The notes: generated by a model from the sequence alone, not told the origin. A stretch of 64,000 bases of DNA from Sphingomonas sp. Root720 (GCF_001428605.1 NZ_LMID01000001.1:186001-250000), one strand, 5' to 3'. Shown: positions 1-10,578, counted from the stretch's first letter. Numbers and translations: made by a program.

Positions 1-1007
1 ATCGGACCTTCGGCAGGGACGATCGCGGGCCTGGGCCGCGCCTGGCCGCGCTGCTGCGTGACCGATCGTCCGAGGCGCATAACCGGTGGACCGGCGAACG
101 CGGCGATGCGCGGCTCGCCCGCCATGACGACCGGAATGACGGCCGGCAGCACCGGAGCCTGGGCCTCGACCGGCAGGAGCACGGGCGGGGGTACGACGAA
201 CGGCAATGGCGGGGCGGGCGGCGGGGCGACCTGCGCGAGCAGGACGGGCGCCCGGGAGGCCGGTTCGGCCACCAATGCCAGCGCGGCCGGCTGGCCGCCA
301 TCGGCGACCGGCAGCACGCCGAGCATGGCCCCGACCTGCCTCGCCGGATCGGCTCGAAGCTGCCCGACCGCTGCCCAGCGGCGAAGCCGGTCGGCGACGA
401 GATCGAGGGGAACGTCCTGGGCGGCGATCGTCGCGGCCTCGTTCCAGCGGCCTTCGAGGGCGAGGGCGAAGGCGAGGTTCTGGCGGACGCGCGCATCGGC
501 GCCGGGGGCACGCGCAGCGGCGAGCAGCAACGGTCGTGCCTCGTCCGGCCTGCCCAGCAAAGCCAAAGCGAGGCCGACATCGGCGTCGTTGCCAGTGCCG
601 CGCAGGGCGTCGAGAGCGGTGGCGGCTTCATCCGCCCGGCCCAGGGCAATCTGCGCCAGCGCGCGGTTGATCGCGACCCGCACCAGCGTCGGATCGAGCG
701 CCAGCGCATCGCCCAGCGCGGTTTCGGCCGACTGGAAACGGCCGGCCGCGAGATAGGCCCGGCCCAGCATCGCGCGGGCCTGCGGGTCGCGCGGTGCCTG
801 GATCACGGCGGCCTCGGCCTGCCGGACGGCGGCGGCGGGAACGCCGCGGGCCATCGCCTCGCGCGCGCCGGCCATCCGCCGATCCGCGCGCTTCTGCGCC
901 GCGGCGGTCGAGCCGCCGCGATCCGGGGCCGCCACGGCAGCCACGGCGCCGGAAACCAGCGCCAGGCCCAGTGCGGTGGCCGTGAGGCCGTTCCAGTTCA
1001 TCTTCAT
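1..1007 (-). CDS. Secreted TPR-repeat protein, 3' end outside window
   Basis: The minus strand is open from an ATG at 1007 to the window edge (335 codons, no stop). AGGGGA sits 6 bases before the ATG. The protein starts with a signal peptide (MKMNWNGLTATALGLALVSG, then an Ala-rich cleavage region). TPR units follow, including one with the signature AYLAAGRFQSAETALGDAL, then a second, looser unit with ALALEGRWNEAA. The last ~100 visible residues are a Pro/Val/Ala-rich linker (for example APPPAPPLPFVVPPPVLLPV). The C-terminus is missing; a SPOR or similar domain beyond the edge is only a guess, suggested by the divergent SPOR protein next door. Function unknown; a periplasmic scaffold is plausible. 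Plus-strand readings of this stretch are shadows. Confidence 0.75.
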   Translation of the reverse strand, partial: MKMNWNGLTATALGLALVSGAVAAVAAPDRGGSTAAAQKRADRRMAGAREAMARGVPAAAVRQAEAAVIQAPRDPQARAMLGRAYLAAGRFQSAETALGDALALDPTLVRVAINRALAQIALGRADEAATALDALRGTGNDADVGLALALLGRPDEARPLLLAAARAPGADARVRQNLAFALALEGRWNEAATIAAQDVPLDLVADRLRRWAAVGQLRADPARQVGAMLGVLPVADGGQPAALALVAEPASRAPVLLAQVAPPPAPPLPFVVPPPVLLPVEAQAPVLPAVIPVVMAGEPRIAAFAGPPVMRLGRSVTQQRGQARPRPAIVPAEGP

Positions 1008-1202
1008 CGCCGGTCCCCTGCCCGATCCGCGGTTCGTTTCACGGCCGCGAAGGTGCCCGCCAGGGTGCTAAGCTTTGGTTAACGGCAGTTAGCAATCGCC
1101 GGGCGGACGCAACGAGTTTGGGCTATCGCCGGTCCCGCCGAACGCGCTATCACGCTGCAAACATGCCGAAACATCATGCGGGAACATTGGGGTTAGCCGA
1201 GT

Positions 1203-2273
1203 ATGAGAAGCTTTGTCCTGGGTTGTGCTCTGGCAGCGATCGCGGCTGCCTCGCCGGCGATCGCCGGCGTCAAGGAAGGGGTCGAGGCCTGGCAGAACGG
1301 CGATTACCCCAAGGCGGTCGCCGAATGGCGGGCTCCAGCCAATGCCGGCGATCCCGACGCGCAGTTCAACCTCGGACAGGCCTATAAGCTCGGCCGAGGG
1401 GTACCGATCGATCCCGCCGCAGCGCTCGACTGGTATCGTAAGTCGGCCGCCTCGGGCCATGAACAGGCGCAGGCGACGCTGGGCCTTTTGCTGTTCCAGA
1501 ACGGCCAGCGCGAAGAGGCGATGACCTGGCTCAAAAAGGCCGCCGACCAGGGCGAGGCGCGCGCGCAATATGTTGTCGGCACCGCCTATTTCAACGGCGA
1601 TCTGCTGTCCAAGGACTGGGTCAAGGCCTATGCGTTGATGACCCGTGCCAAGGCCGCGAACATCGGCGCGGCGACCGCCAGTCTCCAGCAGATGGACCAG
1701 ATCGTCCCCGAACAGCAGCGCGTGGCCGGCCTATCGCTCGCGCGTGAGATGGAACGGACCGCGCAGCTCCGGGCGAACGATGTCGCCACGCCGGGCGCGC
1801 CGCTGACGATGCGCAATTCGGTGACACCGAGGCCCGTCGGGCAGACGACCGTGCCACCGTCGACCTCAAACCCGACCGCCTCGGCGTCAGCCGTCGGCAC
1901 CCCGGCCGGCCTCGCCCCCCAACCCTGGAGGGCGCCGAGCAGCGCCCCCGCGGCGACGCCGCCGCGCGCCGGCGAAATTTCCCGGGCGGCCGTCGCATCC
2001 AGGCCTGCGCCGCAGCCGGCCCCCGCGGTGATCGCCTCCGCCGCCGGCGGATGGAAGATCCAGCTCGGCGCGTTTTCGAGCGCCGATGCCGCGCGCAACG
2101 CATGGAACAGCCTGTCGGCCCGTGCCGGGCTCAAGGCGCTCAGCCCAACCTATTCGGCCGCCGGGGCGCTGACGCGTCTCCAGGCCGGACCGCTCGGATC
2201 GCGCACGGCCGCGAACCAGGCCTGTGCTGCGGTAAAGGCCGCAGGTACCACCTGCTTCCCCGTCGCACCCTGA
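1203..2273 (+). CDS. Sel1-repeat and SPOR-domain periplasmic protein
   Basis: 356 residues with a signal peptide (cleavage near ASPAIA-G, residue 21). About residues 25-165 are Sel1/TPR-like repeats: DAQFNLGQAYKLGRGV, QAQATLGLLLFQNGQ and ARAQYVVGTAYFNGD are three successive units. A Pro/Thr/Ala linker follows, and the last ~70 residues are a SPOR domain (GGWKIQLGAFSSADAARNAW ... LQAGPLG). SPOR domains bind denuded glycan strands, so the protein probably acts in the periplasm at the septum or cell wall; that role is inferred. It is divergent from the TPR protein to its left across a 195-bp intergenic region, so the two may share regulation. Confidence 0.85.
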   Translation: MRSFVLGCALAAIAAASPAIAGVKEGVEAWQNGDYPKAVAEWRAPANAGDPDAQFNLGQAYKLGRGVPIDPAAALDWYRKSAASGHEQAQATLGLLLFQNGQREEAMTWLKKAADQGEARAQYVVGTAYFNGDLLSKDWVKAYALMTRAKAANIGAATASLQQMDQIVPEQQRVAGLSLAREMERTAQLRANDVATPGAPLTMRNSVTPRPVGQTTVPPSTSNPTASASAVGTPAGLAPQPWRAPSSAPAATPPRAGEISRAAVASRPAPQPAPAVIASAAGGWKIQLGAFSSADAARNAWNSLSARAGLKALSPTYSAAGALTRLQAGPLGSRTAANQACAAVKAAGTTCFPVAP

Positions 2274-2349
2274 CGCCCCGATGGCATCGTTAACGCTATC
2301 TTGGTGACTTCGGGCGATATTCGCCAAAAGTAGCTTGGCGGATGCGTGA

Positions 2350-2670
2350 ATGCGGCACTGGCATAATTTCGATGACGTGGCGGCGATGGCGAGCCCCTGG
2401 CGGCGGCGCCGCATATGCCAACTCATCGTCGACGGAATCGCCCTGCCCGTAGCCCTGCGCGATGTCGACGCGCGCGGCGCGCGGCTCGATATCGCGATTC
2501 CGCTCGCTCTGCGGTCGCCCGTCGAACTGCGCCACCCCGAAGCGGGTGCGATCCGCGCCCGGGTCAGCGAGTTCGGCGACGGCGGCATCCGGATCGCCTT
2601 CGACGGCGGCGAGGCCTCGGTCGCCTTCGCGCTGGCGGCGATCACCGCCGATATGACCAGCGGCGGTTGA
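2350..2670 (+). CDS. PilZ-like domain protein
   Basis: 106 residues, no signal peptide or membrane segment. It begins with a basic stretch (WRRRRICQL) followed by a short beta-rich body containing ALRDVDARGARLDIA, which resembles the PilZ pattern of an Arg-rich start and a D/N-x-S/D-x-x-G turn. PilZ domains bind cyclic di-GMP, but the second motif here is DARGAR rather than DxSxxG, so binding may be lost. A second, better PilZ gene lies at 28211. The family call is tentative. Confidence 0.6.
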   Translation: MRHWHNFDDVAAMASPWRRRRICQLIVDGIALPVALRDVDARGARLDIAIPLALRSPVELRHPEAGAIRARVSEFGDGGIRIAFDGGEASVAFALAAITADMTSGG

Positions 2671-2697
2671 TCCCCGGAATCGGCTTGCCGCTCCCGG

Positions 2698-3576
2698 TCA
2701 GACCACCCAGTCCCTGCGGGCGTAACCCTGCGCGTAGAGCAACGCCGTCAGGTCGCCATGATCGACCCGCGCGGCGGCGGCGGCCGCCGTCTTCGGCTTG
2801 GCATGAAAGGCGACGCCGAGGCCCGCCGCCTGGATCATCGGAATATCGTTCGCCCCGTCGCCGACCGCGAGGCAGTGCTCGGGCGACAGACCGTGCGCGG
2901 CGGCCTCCTCCAGCAGGGTCTGCCGCTTGGCCTCCGCGCCGATGATCGGCCGGGCCACCGTGCCCGCGAGTTTGCCTTCGGCAAACTCCAATATGTTCGA
3001 CAGCGCGCGGGTGAAGCCGATCTCGGTCGCGACCCGATCGGCGAACAGGGTGAAGCCGCCCGAGACGAGATAGCAGTCGGCGCCGTTGGCGCGCATCGTC
3101 CGGACCAGCTCGCGGGCACCGCCCATGATCACCACCCGCTCGGCATGGCAACGGTCGATCACCGAGGCGTCGAGCCCCTTGAGCAGCGCGACCCTCGCGT
3201 CGAGCGCGCCTTCGAAGTCCAGTTCGCCGCGCATCGCCTGTTCGGTGATCTCGGCGATCTGCGGCTTGATTCCGGCATAATCGGCGAGTTCGTCAATGCA
3301 TTCGATAGTGATCATCGTCGAATCCATGTCGGCAACGAGCATGCGGCGACGGCGGCCGGCGGCCTCCTGGACGATAACGTCGACCCCGGCGAACGCGCCT
3401 TCGAGCGCCGCCCGCGCTGCGGCCGGATCACCATCGAAGCGGAAATCGCAGGCCACACCGGTCTCCAGCCACGTCCAATCCACAGGACCCGCGCCTGCGC
3501 CCGCGAGGCGATCGGCCGCCGCCGAAATATCCCCCGCTTCGATCCGGTCCGATGCTATCAGCGTCGCGATGAACAA
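2698..3576 (-). CDS. serB: Phosphoserine phosphatase SerB
   Basis: HAD-family enzyme that hydrolyses O-phospho-L-serine to serine, the last step of serine synthesis. The nucleophile motif DMDST is at about residues 83-87, the SGGFT motif II lies in the middle, and motif III is GDGANDIPM, with AxAK-type HAKPKT after it. The N-terminal ~75 residues match the regulatory part of SerB. I chose a TTG start at 3576 ([11 protein letters not shown]), where homologues begin; GGAG lies 8 bases upstream. An in-frame codon at 3687 would add 37 residues that run through miaA. With the TTG start the 5' end overlaps divergent miaA by 8 bp. Length 292 is usual. Confidence 0.93.
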   Translation of the reverse strand: MFIATLIASDRIEAGDISAAADRLAGAGAGPVDWTWLETGVACDFRFDGDPAAARAALEGAFAGVDVIVQEAAGRRRRMLVADMDSTMITIECIDELADYAGIKPQIAEITEQAMRGELDFEGALDARVALLKGLDASVIDRCHAERVVIMGGARELVRTMRANGADCYLVSGGFTLFADRVATEIGFTRALSNILEFAEGKLAGTVARPIIGAEAKRQTLLEEAAAHGLSPEHCLAVGDGANDIPMIQAAGLGVAFHAKPKTAAAAAARVDHGDLTALLYAQGYARRDWVV

Positions 3577-4516
3577 GACTGTGTCTCCGTCGAAATATCC
3601 GGTCGCGCTTATTGCGGGGCCGACCGCCAGCGGCAAGTCCGCATTGGCGGTGCGTCTCGCGGAAATCGCCGACGGTGTCGTGATCAATGCCGATGCGAGC
3701 CAGGTCTACGCCGATCTGCGGGTGCTGAGCGCCCGACCCGACGTAGCCGAGGAAGCCCGCGCGCCGCACCGGCTGTTCGGCTATCGCGACGCAGCCGAGT
3801 CCTGCAGCGCTGCCGATTGGGCGGAAGATGCGAAACGCGAGATCGCCGAGGCGCAGGCGGCGGGCAAGCTGCCGATCCTCGTCGGGGGCAGCGGCCTCTA
3901 TCTCCGGACGCTGATCTTCGGCATCGCGCCGGTGCCCGAGATCGAGCCCGCGATCCGCTCCGCCGTGCGGGCGCTACCGATCGAGGCGGCACGTGAAGCG
4001 CTCGCCGCCGAAGACCCCGCCATGGCGCATCTGCGCCCACGGGATGCCACCCGCATCGCCCGGGCGCTGGAGGTGATCCGGTCGACCGGCCGGTCGCTGT
4101 CGCAGTGGCAGGCCGAACTGACCGGCGGGATCATCGATCGGACCCGACTGGCCGCCGCGATCCTGCTACCGCCCCGCGACTGGCTCCGCGATCGCTGCGA
4201 CCGCCGTTTCGAAACCATGCTCGATCGGGGCGCGATCGAGGAAGCAACGAAGTTGCGCGACCGCGGGCTTGATCCCACGCTCCCGGCCATGCAGGCTATC
4301 GGAGTGCGGGACATCATCGCCTGGCAGGACGGGCTGGTCGACCGCGCGACGATGGTGGCGAGGGCCCAGGCCGCGACGCGGCAATATGCCAAGCGGCAAT
4401 ACACCTGGTTCCGCCATCAGCCACCCGACGATTGGGAGCGGATAACTGCGCAACTGAATGACTCTGAGATCGAAAAGATTGCAATTAAATTACGTTCAAT
4501 GGCGTTGACAGAGTAG
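3569..4516 (+). CDS. miaA: tRNA dimethylallyltransferase MiaA
   Basis: Transfers a dimethylallyl group to A37 of tRNAs that read UNN codons. The P-loop GPTASGKS is at about residues 17-24, followed by the DASQVYADL substrate motif, [10 protein letters not shown], and the C-terminal [12 protein letters not shown] that closes on the tRNA. Length 315 is typical. The ATG at 3569 ([12 protein letters not shown]) has no clear ribosome-binding site; an in-frame GTG at 3581 is the alternative. The start codon lies inside the first codons of divergent serB, so the promoter must sit within serB. The tail contains the -35 element of the ilvB promoter. Confidence 0.95.
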   Translation: MNKTVSPSKYPVALIAGPTASGKSALAVRLAEIADGVVINADASQVYADLRVLSARPDVAEEARAPHRLFGYRDAAESCSAADWAEDAKREIAEAQAAGKLPILVGGSGLYLRTLIFGIAPVPEIEPAIRSAVRALPIEAAREALAAEDPAMAHLRPRDATRIARALEVIRSTGRSLSQWQAELTGGIIDRTRLAAAILLPPRDWLRDRCDRRFETMLDRGAIEEATKLRDRGLDPTLPAMQAIGVRDIIAWQDGLVDRATMVARAQAATRQYAKRQYTWFRHQPPDDWERITAQLNDSEIEKIAIKLRSMALTE

Positions 4517-4531
4517 TTTATTACCTATAGG
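4505..4531 (+). promoter_or_regulatory. Candidate sigma-70 promoter of ilvB
   Basis: A perfect TTGACA at 4505-4510 lies in the last codons of miaA. TATAGG (4526-4531) follows after 15 bases; the spacing is slightly short. ilvB starts at 4577, giving a leader of about 40 bases. No leader peptide with runs of Leu/Ile/Val codons was seen, so there is no evidence for classical attenuation. Confidence 0.5.
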
Positions 4532-4576
4532 TCCGCCGCTCATTTTAAGCGCTGCGGCGCACAAGAGGAAGAAGCC

Positions 4577-6331
4577 ATGACTGCCGAGATGACGGGAGCC
4601 GACATATTGATCCAGGCGCTGAATGATCTCGGCGTCGAGGTCATTTTCGGATATCCGGGCGGCGCGGTCCTTCCGATCTACGACGCGCTCTTCAAGCAGA
4701 ACCGCATCCGCCACATCCTCGTGCGCCATGAGGCCGGGGCGGTGCACGCAGCCGAAGGCTATGCGCGCTCGACCGGCAAGCCCGGCGTGGTGCTGGTGAC
4801 GTCGGGGCCTGGCGCCACCAATGCGGTGACCGGCATCGCCGACGCGCTGCTGGATTCGATCCCGCTGGTGGTGCTGACCGGCCAGGTCGGCACCCCGCTG
4901 ATCGGCAGCGACGCCTTCCAGGAATGCGACACGGTGGGCATCACCCGCCACTGCACCAAGCACAATTATCTGGTGAAGGACCCCGCCAAGCTGGGCGACG
5001 TGATCCACGAGGCGTTCCACATCGCGACGTCGGGCCGTCCCGGACCGGTGGTCGTCGACCTGCCGAAGGACGTGCAGGTGGCCAGTGCCGCCTATCGCAA
5101 GCCGACGGTGCAAGCCTTGCCGCACAAGGGCTATCGTCCGCAGGTGAAGGCCGATCCCGCGCTGATCGAGACCGCGGTGGAGATGATGGCGGCGGCCGAG
5201 CGGCCGATCCTCTACACGGGCGGCGGCATCATCAACGCGGGTCCGCTCGCCAGCCAGGTGTTGCGCGAGCTGGCGCGGATCACCGGCGCGCCGGTGACGT
5301 CGACCCTGATGGGCCTGGGCGCCTTTCCGGCCTCCAGCGGCCAGTGGCTGGGCATGCTGGGCATGCACGGCACTTATGAAGCCAATATGGCGATGAACCG
5401 GGCCGACCTAGTCGTCTGCCTCGGCGCGCGCTTCGACGACCGCGTGACCGGACGGCTCGACGCCTTCGCGCCGCATTCGAAGAAGATCCACGTCGATATC
5501 GATCGCTCGTCGATCAACAAGATCGTCCGCGTCGATGTCGGCATCGTCGGCGATGTCGGCCGGGCGATGGAAGACATGGTGAAGCTGTGGAAGGCGGGCC
5601 AGCATCGCAGCCGCGACCTGAGCGGCTGGTTCGGCCAGATCGAGGAATGGCGCGCTCGCAAGAGCCTGAAATTCCCGGCATCGACCAAGGAGATCATGCC
5701 CCAGCTCGCGGTCCGCAAGCTGTGGGAGGCGACCCATGCGCTGAAACCGATCATCACCACCGAGGTCGGCCAGCACCAGATGTGGGCGGCCCAGCATTTC
5801 GATTTCGAGGGGCCGAACAAGTGGCTCACCTCGGGCGGGCTGGGGACGATGGGCTACGGCCTGCCCGCCGCGATCGGTGCGCAGCTCGGCAATCCCAACG
5901 CGCTGGTGATCGACATCGCGGGCGAAGCCTCGATCCAGATGAACATCCAGGAGCTCGGCACCGCAAGCCAGTATCGCCTACCCGTCAAGGTGTTCATCTT
6001 GAACAACGAGTATATGGGCATGGTCCGCCAGTGGCAGGACCTGACCTATGCGGGCCGCTACTCGCAGAGCTACAGCGACGCGCTTCCCGATTTCGTGAAA
6101 CTCGCCGAGGCCTATGGCTGGAAGGGCGTGCTGATCGAGAAGCCGGAGGAACTCGAAGCCGGCATCGCCGCCATGCTCGACCATGACGGGCCGGTGATCG
6201 TCGACTGCCGGGTGGCGAAGCTGGCCAACTGCTTCCCGATGATTCCCAGCGGCGCGGCGCACACCGACATGATCCTGGAAGCCGACGCGGTGGTCGGCGA
6301 GATGGACGACGAGGCCAAGGCGCTCGTCTGA
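4577..6331 (+). CDS. ilvB: Acetolactate synthase large subunit
   Basis: Catalytic subunit of acetohydroxyacid synthase: condenses pyruvate with pyruvate or 2-oxobutyrate in valine, leucine and isoleucine synthesis, using ThDP, FAD and Mg. The N-terminal ThDP domain shows the catalytic Glu in VRHEAGAVHAAEGYA (about residue 55). The central domain (about 190-350) binds FAD, and the C-terminal domain carries the ThDP/Mg motif GEASIQMNIQEL followed by LNNEYMGMV. The usual GDG opens here as GEA. 584 residues is standard. AGGAAG precedes the ATG. It heads ilvB-ilvN-ilvC. Confidence 0.97.
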   Translation: MTAEMTGADILIQALNDLGVEVIFGYPGGAVLPIYDALFKQNRIRHILVRHEAGAVHAAEGYARSTGKPGVVLVTSGPGATNAVTGIADALLDSIPLVVLTGQVGTPLIGSDAFQECDTVGITRHCTKHNYLVKDPAKLGDVIHEAFHIATSGRPGPVVVDLPKDVQVASAAYRKPTVQALPHKGYRPQVKADPALIETAVEMMAAAERPILYTGGGIINAGPLASQVLRELARITGAPVTSTLMGLGAFPASSGQWLGMLGMHGTYEANMAMNRADLVVCLGARFDDRVTGRLDAFAPHSKKIHVDIDRSSINKIVRVDVGIVGDVGRAMEDMVKLWKAGQHRSRDLSGWFGQIEEWRARKSLKFPASTKEIMPQLAVRKLWEATHALKPIITTEVGQHQMWAAQHFDFEGPNKWLTSGGLGTMGYGLPAAIGAQLGNPNALVIDIAGEASIQMNIQELGTASQYRLPVKVFILNNEYMGMVRQWQDLTYAGRYSQSYSDALPDFVKLAEAYGWKGVLIEKPEELEAGIAAMLDHDGPVIVDCRVAKLANCFPMIPSGAAHTDMILEADAVVGEMDDEAKALV

Positions 6332-6368
6332 TCCCCTCCCCGACCTTTCGACACAGAGAAACGACATC

Positions 6369-6884
6369 ATGCACATCAAGCAGGAAGCCACCGAGCGGCA
6401 TACGCTGTCCGTGACCGTGGACAATGAAGCGGGCATTCTCGCCCGGATCGCGGGGCTGTTCTCCTCGCGCGGCTACAATATCGACAGCCTGACGGTGGCC
6501 GACGTCACCGAGGACGAGAAGATCAGCCGCATCACCATCGTCACCACCGGCACGCCGCAGGTGATCGAGCAGGTCGTCGCGCAGCTGGACCGAATGGTGC
6601 CGGTCCACAAGGTGACCGATCTCACCGCGCTGGCCCCGCATGTCGAGCGCGAGCTGGCGCTGGTGAAGGTCGTGGGCACTGGCGACCATCGCATCGAGGC
6701 GCTGCGCCTGGCCGAGGTCTATCGCGCCCGCGTCGTCGACGCGACGATCTCCAGTTTCATCTTCGAGGTGACCGGCGGCACCGAGAAAATCGACAAATTC
6801 CTCGAGCTGATGCGCGAGGTTGGGCTGATCGAGGTCGCCCGCACCGGCGTGGCCGCAATCGGCCGGGGCAAAGAGGCGCTTTAG
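6369..6884 (+). CDS. ilvN: Acetolactate synthase small (regulatory) subunit
   Basis: 171 residues. The N-terminal ACT domain (HTLSVTVDNEAGILARIAGL, with the GYNIDSLTV strand) binds valine for feedback inhibition; the C-terminal half is the ALS_ss_C domain that activates the catalytic subunit. It starts 37 bases after ilvB, as expected for a shared transcript. Length and motifs match the long bacterial IlvH/IlvN type. Confidence 0.96.
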   Translation: MHIKQEATERHTLSVTVDNEAGILARIAGLFSSRGYNIDSLTVADVTEDEKISRITIVTTGTPQVIEQVVAQLDRMVPVHKVTDLTALAPHVERELALVKVVGTGDHRIEALRLAEVYRARVVDATISSFIFEVTGGTEKIDKFLELMREVGLIEVARTGVAAIGRGKEAL

Positions 6885-6931
6885 GGCCCAGGCGATAAAG
6901 CAGGGTCGACGGACGGGCGCCTGCCGGTTAG

Positions 6932-8026
<1,095 letters not shown>

Positions 8027-8075
8027 TCCGGCCGCATCCGAAACGCTAGGTTTCGGAATAGGCGGTTTATCGAGA

Positions 8076-8107
8076 GGGCGGCAGGCGGTAGTCTGCCGCC
8101 CTTTCTC
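8076..8107 (+). terminator. Intrinsic terminator of the ilv genes
   Basis: GGGCGGCAG (8076-8084) pairs perfectly with CTGCCGCCC (8093-8101) around an 8-base loop and is followed by TTTCTC. Confidence 0.8.
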
Positions 8108-8120
8108 ATGTCGGGAGACG

Positions 8121-8738
8121 ATGATGTACCGTTCCGCCACTGCCCTCGTCCTGGGCCTGTCGTTCGTCGCGCTTCCGATCGCGGCCCAGATGCCCAAGAC
8201 CCCGCCGGGAACGCCGGACATCGGCGGCGTGACCGCCGGCAGCTATACGGTCGATCCGAACCACAGCCAGGTCAGCTTCACCGTCAATCATCTCGGCTTC
8301 AGCACCTATCGCGGCCTGTTCGGCGGGATCACCGGCTCGATGACGATCGATCCCAAGGCGCCCGCCAAGGCGAAGGTGTCGATCGATATCCCGATGAGCG
8401 GGATCACCACCACCGTCGCCGAACTCGACGAACATCTCAAGAAGGCCGATTTCTTCGACGCCGCCAAATATCCGGCCGCCCATTTCGAATCGACCTCGGT
8501 CCGTCCGTCTGGAAAGACCGCGCGGATCAGCGGCAACCTGACGATCAAGGGTATCACCAAGCCGGTCGTGCTCGATGCGGTCTTCGTCGGCGCCGGCACG
8601 ATGATGGGCAAGCGGACGATCGGCTTCGACGCCAAGACGACGATCAAGCGCAGCGACTTCGGCGTGAGTTACGGCATCCCGCTGGTTCCGGACACCGTGC
8701 CGCTGGAAATCTTCGTCGCTTTCGAAAAGCCCGAATAA
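8121..8738 (+). CDS. YceI-family lipid-binding periplasmic protein
   Basis: 205 residues with a signal peptide ending near PIAAQ (residue 23). The rest is one YceI lipocalin-like barrel: it opens with YTVDPNHSQVSFTVNHLGFS and has the conserved GGITGSMTID, LTIKGITKPV and the final KRSDFGVSYGIPLVPDTV. YceI proteins bind isoprenoid or fatty-acyl chains in the periplasm; the ligand here is unknown. GGGAG precedes tandem ATGs at 8121 and 8124, so the start is uncertain by one codon. Confidence 0.92.
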   Translation: MMYRSATALVLGLSFVALPIAAQMPKTPPGTPDIGGVTAGSYTVDPNHSQVSFTVNHLGFSTYRGLFGGITGSMTIDPKAPAKAKVSIDIPMSGITTTVAELDEHLKKADFFDAAKYPAAHFESTSVRPSGKTARISGNLTIKGITKPVVLDAVFVGAGTMMGKRTIGFDAKTTIKRSDFGVSYGIPLVPDTVPLEIFVAFEKPE

Positions 8739-8796
8739 CCGTCCCGAGCCGCCGGGGCGCTGGACAGGGGCCCCGGGGTTCCGCCATCCTGCGCCC

Positions 8797-9885
8797 ATGG
8801 CGCCCCGCGAAACGACAGGCACGATCTTGCGCCCGCTCAGATGGGGGGCCGTGCTTCTTTCATGCACCGCTGTCCTGGGCCCGGCGCCGGGGAACGTGTG
8901 CGCCGCGGCGATCGGTGCCGCTCCCGCTCCGCCGACCGGGGGCGCCGACCCCTCGCGCGGCGAAGCCCTGCTGGCGAAGGAGATCGAGATGATCCGCAGG
9001 GGACGGCGGGCCGAAGCCGAACGCTCATTCTCCCGCAAGCTGGCGGCCCAGCGGAGTCCACGCGCGCGCGCCGATCTGATCGGCAGCTTCGCGGTCCAGC
9101 TCTTCCTCAACGCGCCGGAGCTCGACGATGCGACCTCGGCCGAGGTGCTCGACCATCTCGAACGCGCGGTCGACGCCTATCGCCTCGTACTGGGTGTCGA
9201 CGCTCCCGAGGTTGCGACGGCATTGGTCCGGCGCGCCGAGGTCGAACGGCTGCTTCATCCCGCCGATCCGGCCCCCTGGACCGACATGGCCTATGAACAG
9301 GCCTACCGCATCCGCTTCCAGCGGTTCGGCGGATCGTCTCCGATCACCTTGAGCACGCTGATCCCGATGGCCGGGCTAAGGGCGCTCCCGTCCCGCACGA
9401 AAGGCGACCCGGCGGAAATCGAGGCGGCAGCCGCCCTGCTGCGCCAGGTCGTCGAGAGCGCCGGGGCGTCGACGGAGGACGAGGACCACCAGTTGCGCGC
9501 GGAGGCGCAGGAAGCGCTCGAGCGGCTCGATGCCGCCTATGGCGAGGGCCAGCCAGGGGGCCGGAGGCCGCAGATCATGACCGCCGGCATCGCGCAGCAA
9601 TGCGCCGCGACCGACCTGCACGACGCCATCATCTTCTCGGGCGAGCCGGCCGCGCTTCAGACGCTACGCGACCGCTTCCAGAAGGCGAAGCTGTCGCTCA
9701 TGCCCTGCGGTTCGATGCTCGTCTTTCCGATCGGGGGCGGTGTCGATCCCACGCCTGTGCTCGATCTGCTGACCGAGATTTCGGCGGGACGGATGAAGGG
9801 GGTGCGGATGGGGCTCGGCGACGATGGCGACGCCTCCGCCGCGTCGCCCCCCGGTGCGGGCGTCCCGACCCCAGACGGACCTTAG
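8797..9885 (+). CDS. Secreted protein of unknown function
   Basis: 362 residues, not recognised. The N-terminus has a hydrophobic segment (WGAVLLSCTAVLGPAPG) that looks like a signal peptide. The middle is helical and resembles TPR folds (RSPRARADLIGSFAVQLFLN, VLDHLERAVDAYRLVLGV). The last ~100 residues form a mixed alpha/beta part with two cysteines (QQCAATD, MPCGSML). The tail is low-complexity. Its stop overlaps the stop of the convergent Nudix gene by 4 bp. Confidence 0.7.
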   Translation: MAPRETTGTILRPLRWGAVLLSCTAVLGPAPGNVCAAAIGAAPAPPTGGADPSRGEALLAKEIEMIRRGRRAEAERSFSRKLAAQRSPRARADLIGSFAVQLFLNAPELDDATSAEVLDHLERAVDAYRLVLGVDAPEVATALVRRAEVERLLHPADPAPWTDMAYEQAYRIRFQRFGGSSPITLSTLIPMAGLRALPSRTKGDPAEIEAAAALLRQVVESAGASTEDEDHQLRAEAQEALERLDAAYGEGQPGGRRPQIMTAGIAQQCAATDLHDAIIFSGEPAALQTLRDRFQKAKLSLMPCGSMLVFPIGGGVDPTPVLDLLTEISAGRMKGVRMGLGDDGDASAASPPGAGVPTPDGP

Positions 9886-10289
9886 ATCAGCGCGTCAAGC
9901 AAACCGATCAGCGGTTTGTCGGCGGGCGGCATCGCCAGCTCGTGCAGTTCGACCGGACGGACCCACCTGATCGCGGGAGCTTCGAGCGCCTGGGGGATGC
10001 CCCGCCATTTGCGGCAGATGAACACAAGCAGAATCATGTGGCGCTCGCCCAGCGGCTCGCTGGCGAAACAGGCGGGAGCGAGGCAGGCCTTCTCGACGTC
10101 GATGCCCAGTTCCTCGCGTAGCTCGCGGATCAGCGCCGCCTCGGGGATCTCGCCCTCCTCGACCTTGCCGCCGGGAAATTCCCATAGCCCCGCCATCGCC
10201 TTGCCCTCGGGCCGCTGCTGGACGAGCAGGCGCCCGTCACCGTCGACCAATGCCGCCGCGACGACGACTAGGGGCTTTTCCTTATCCAT
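9882..10289 (-). CDS. MutT-like Nudix hydrolase
   Basis: 135 residues. The full Nudix box is present: GGKVEEGEIPEAALIRELRE then ELGI, at about residues 39-62. Nearby LWEFPGGK is typical of MutT-type 8-oxo-dGTP pyrophosphatases that remove oxidised nucleotides. The cytosolic start at 10289 (MDKEKPLVVVAAAL) agrees with homologues. The gene is convergent with the unknown secreted protein, and the stops share 4 bp. Confidence 0.9.
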   Translation of the reverse strand: MDKEKPLVVVAAALVDGDGRLLVQQRPEGKAMAGLWEFPGGKVEEGEIPEAALIRELREELGIDVEKACLAPACFASEPLGERHMILLVFICRKWRGIPQALEAPAIRWVRPVELHELAMPPADKPLIGLLDALI

Positions 10290-10392
10290 TGGTATAACGG
10301 CCTTAGGGGATTCTTAATCCGAGACGCCTACGAAATAAGCTTGTGCAGATCAAAGCGATTTGGGGACGCCCGTCGCCCGAGAGGAACTCAGG

Positions 10393-10578
10393 ATGAAGAA
10401 GGACCGTCGCCGCGAGCCATTTCGCGCCCTGATCCGCGACAGCCGCGGCGCCAGCGCCGTCGAATATGGCCTGATCCTTTCGCTCGTCTTCCTCGCCGTC
10501 ATGGGCGCGATCGCCAGCCTCGGCAGCGCGGTCCAGAGCCGCTGGAACAACATTGCCGAGCGCGTCTCGTCGATCTGA
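10393..10578 (+). CDS. Flp/Fap-type pilin, first copy
   Basis: 61 residues from the ATG at 10393, with GAGGAA upstream. The prepilin pattern is clear: a basic leader (MKKDRRREPFRALIRDSRG) followed by ASAVEYGLILSLVFLAVMG. Flp pilins are cut after Gly of G-x-x-x-x-E-Y by the TadV/CpaA peptidase and assembled by the Tad machine into adhesive pili. The charged leader is longer than in the second copy and the tail ends WNNIAERVSSI, so the two pilins are not recent duplicates. Confidence 0.88.
   Translation: MKKDRRREPFRALIRDSRGASAVEYGLILSLVFLAVMGAIASLGSAVQSRWNNIAERVSSI

Noticed and set aside
58-756. 232-codon plus-strand frame
   Set aside because: Antisense of the TPR gene that reads continuously on the minus strand from 1007 and has a signal peptide.
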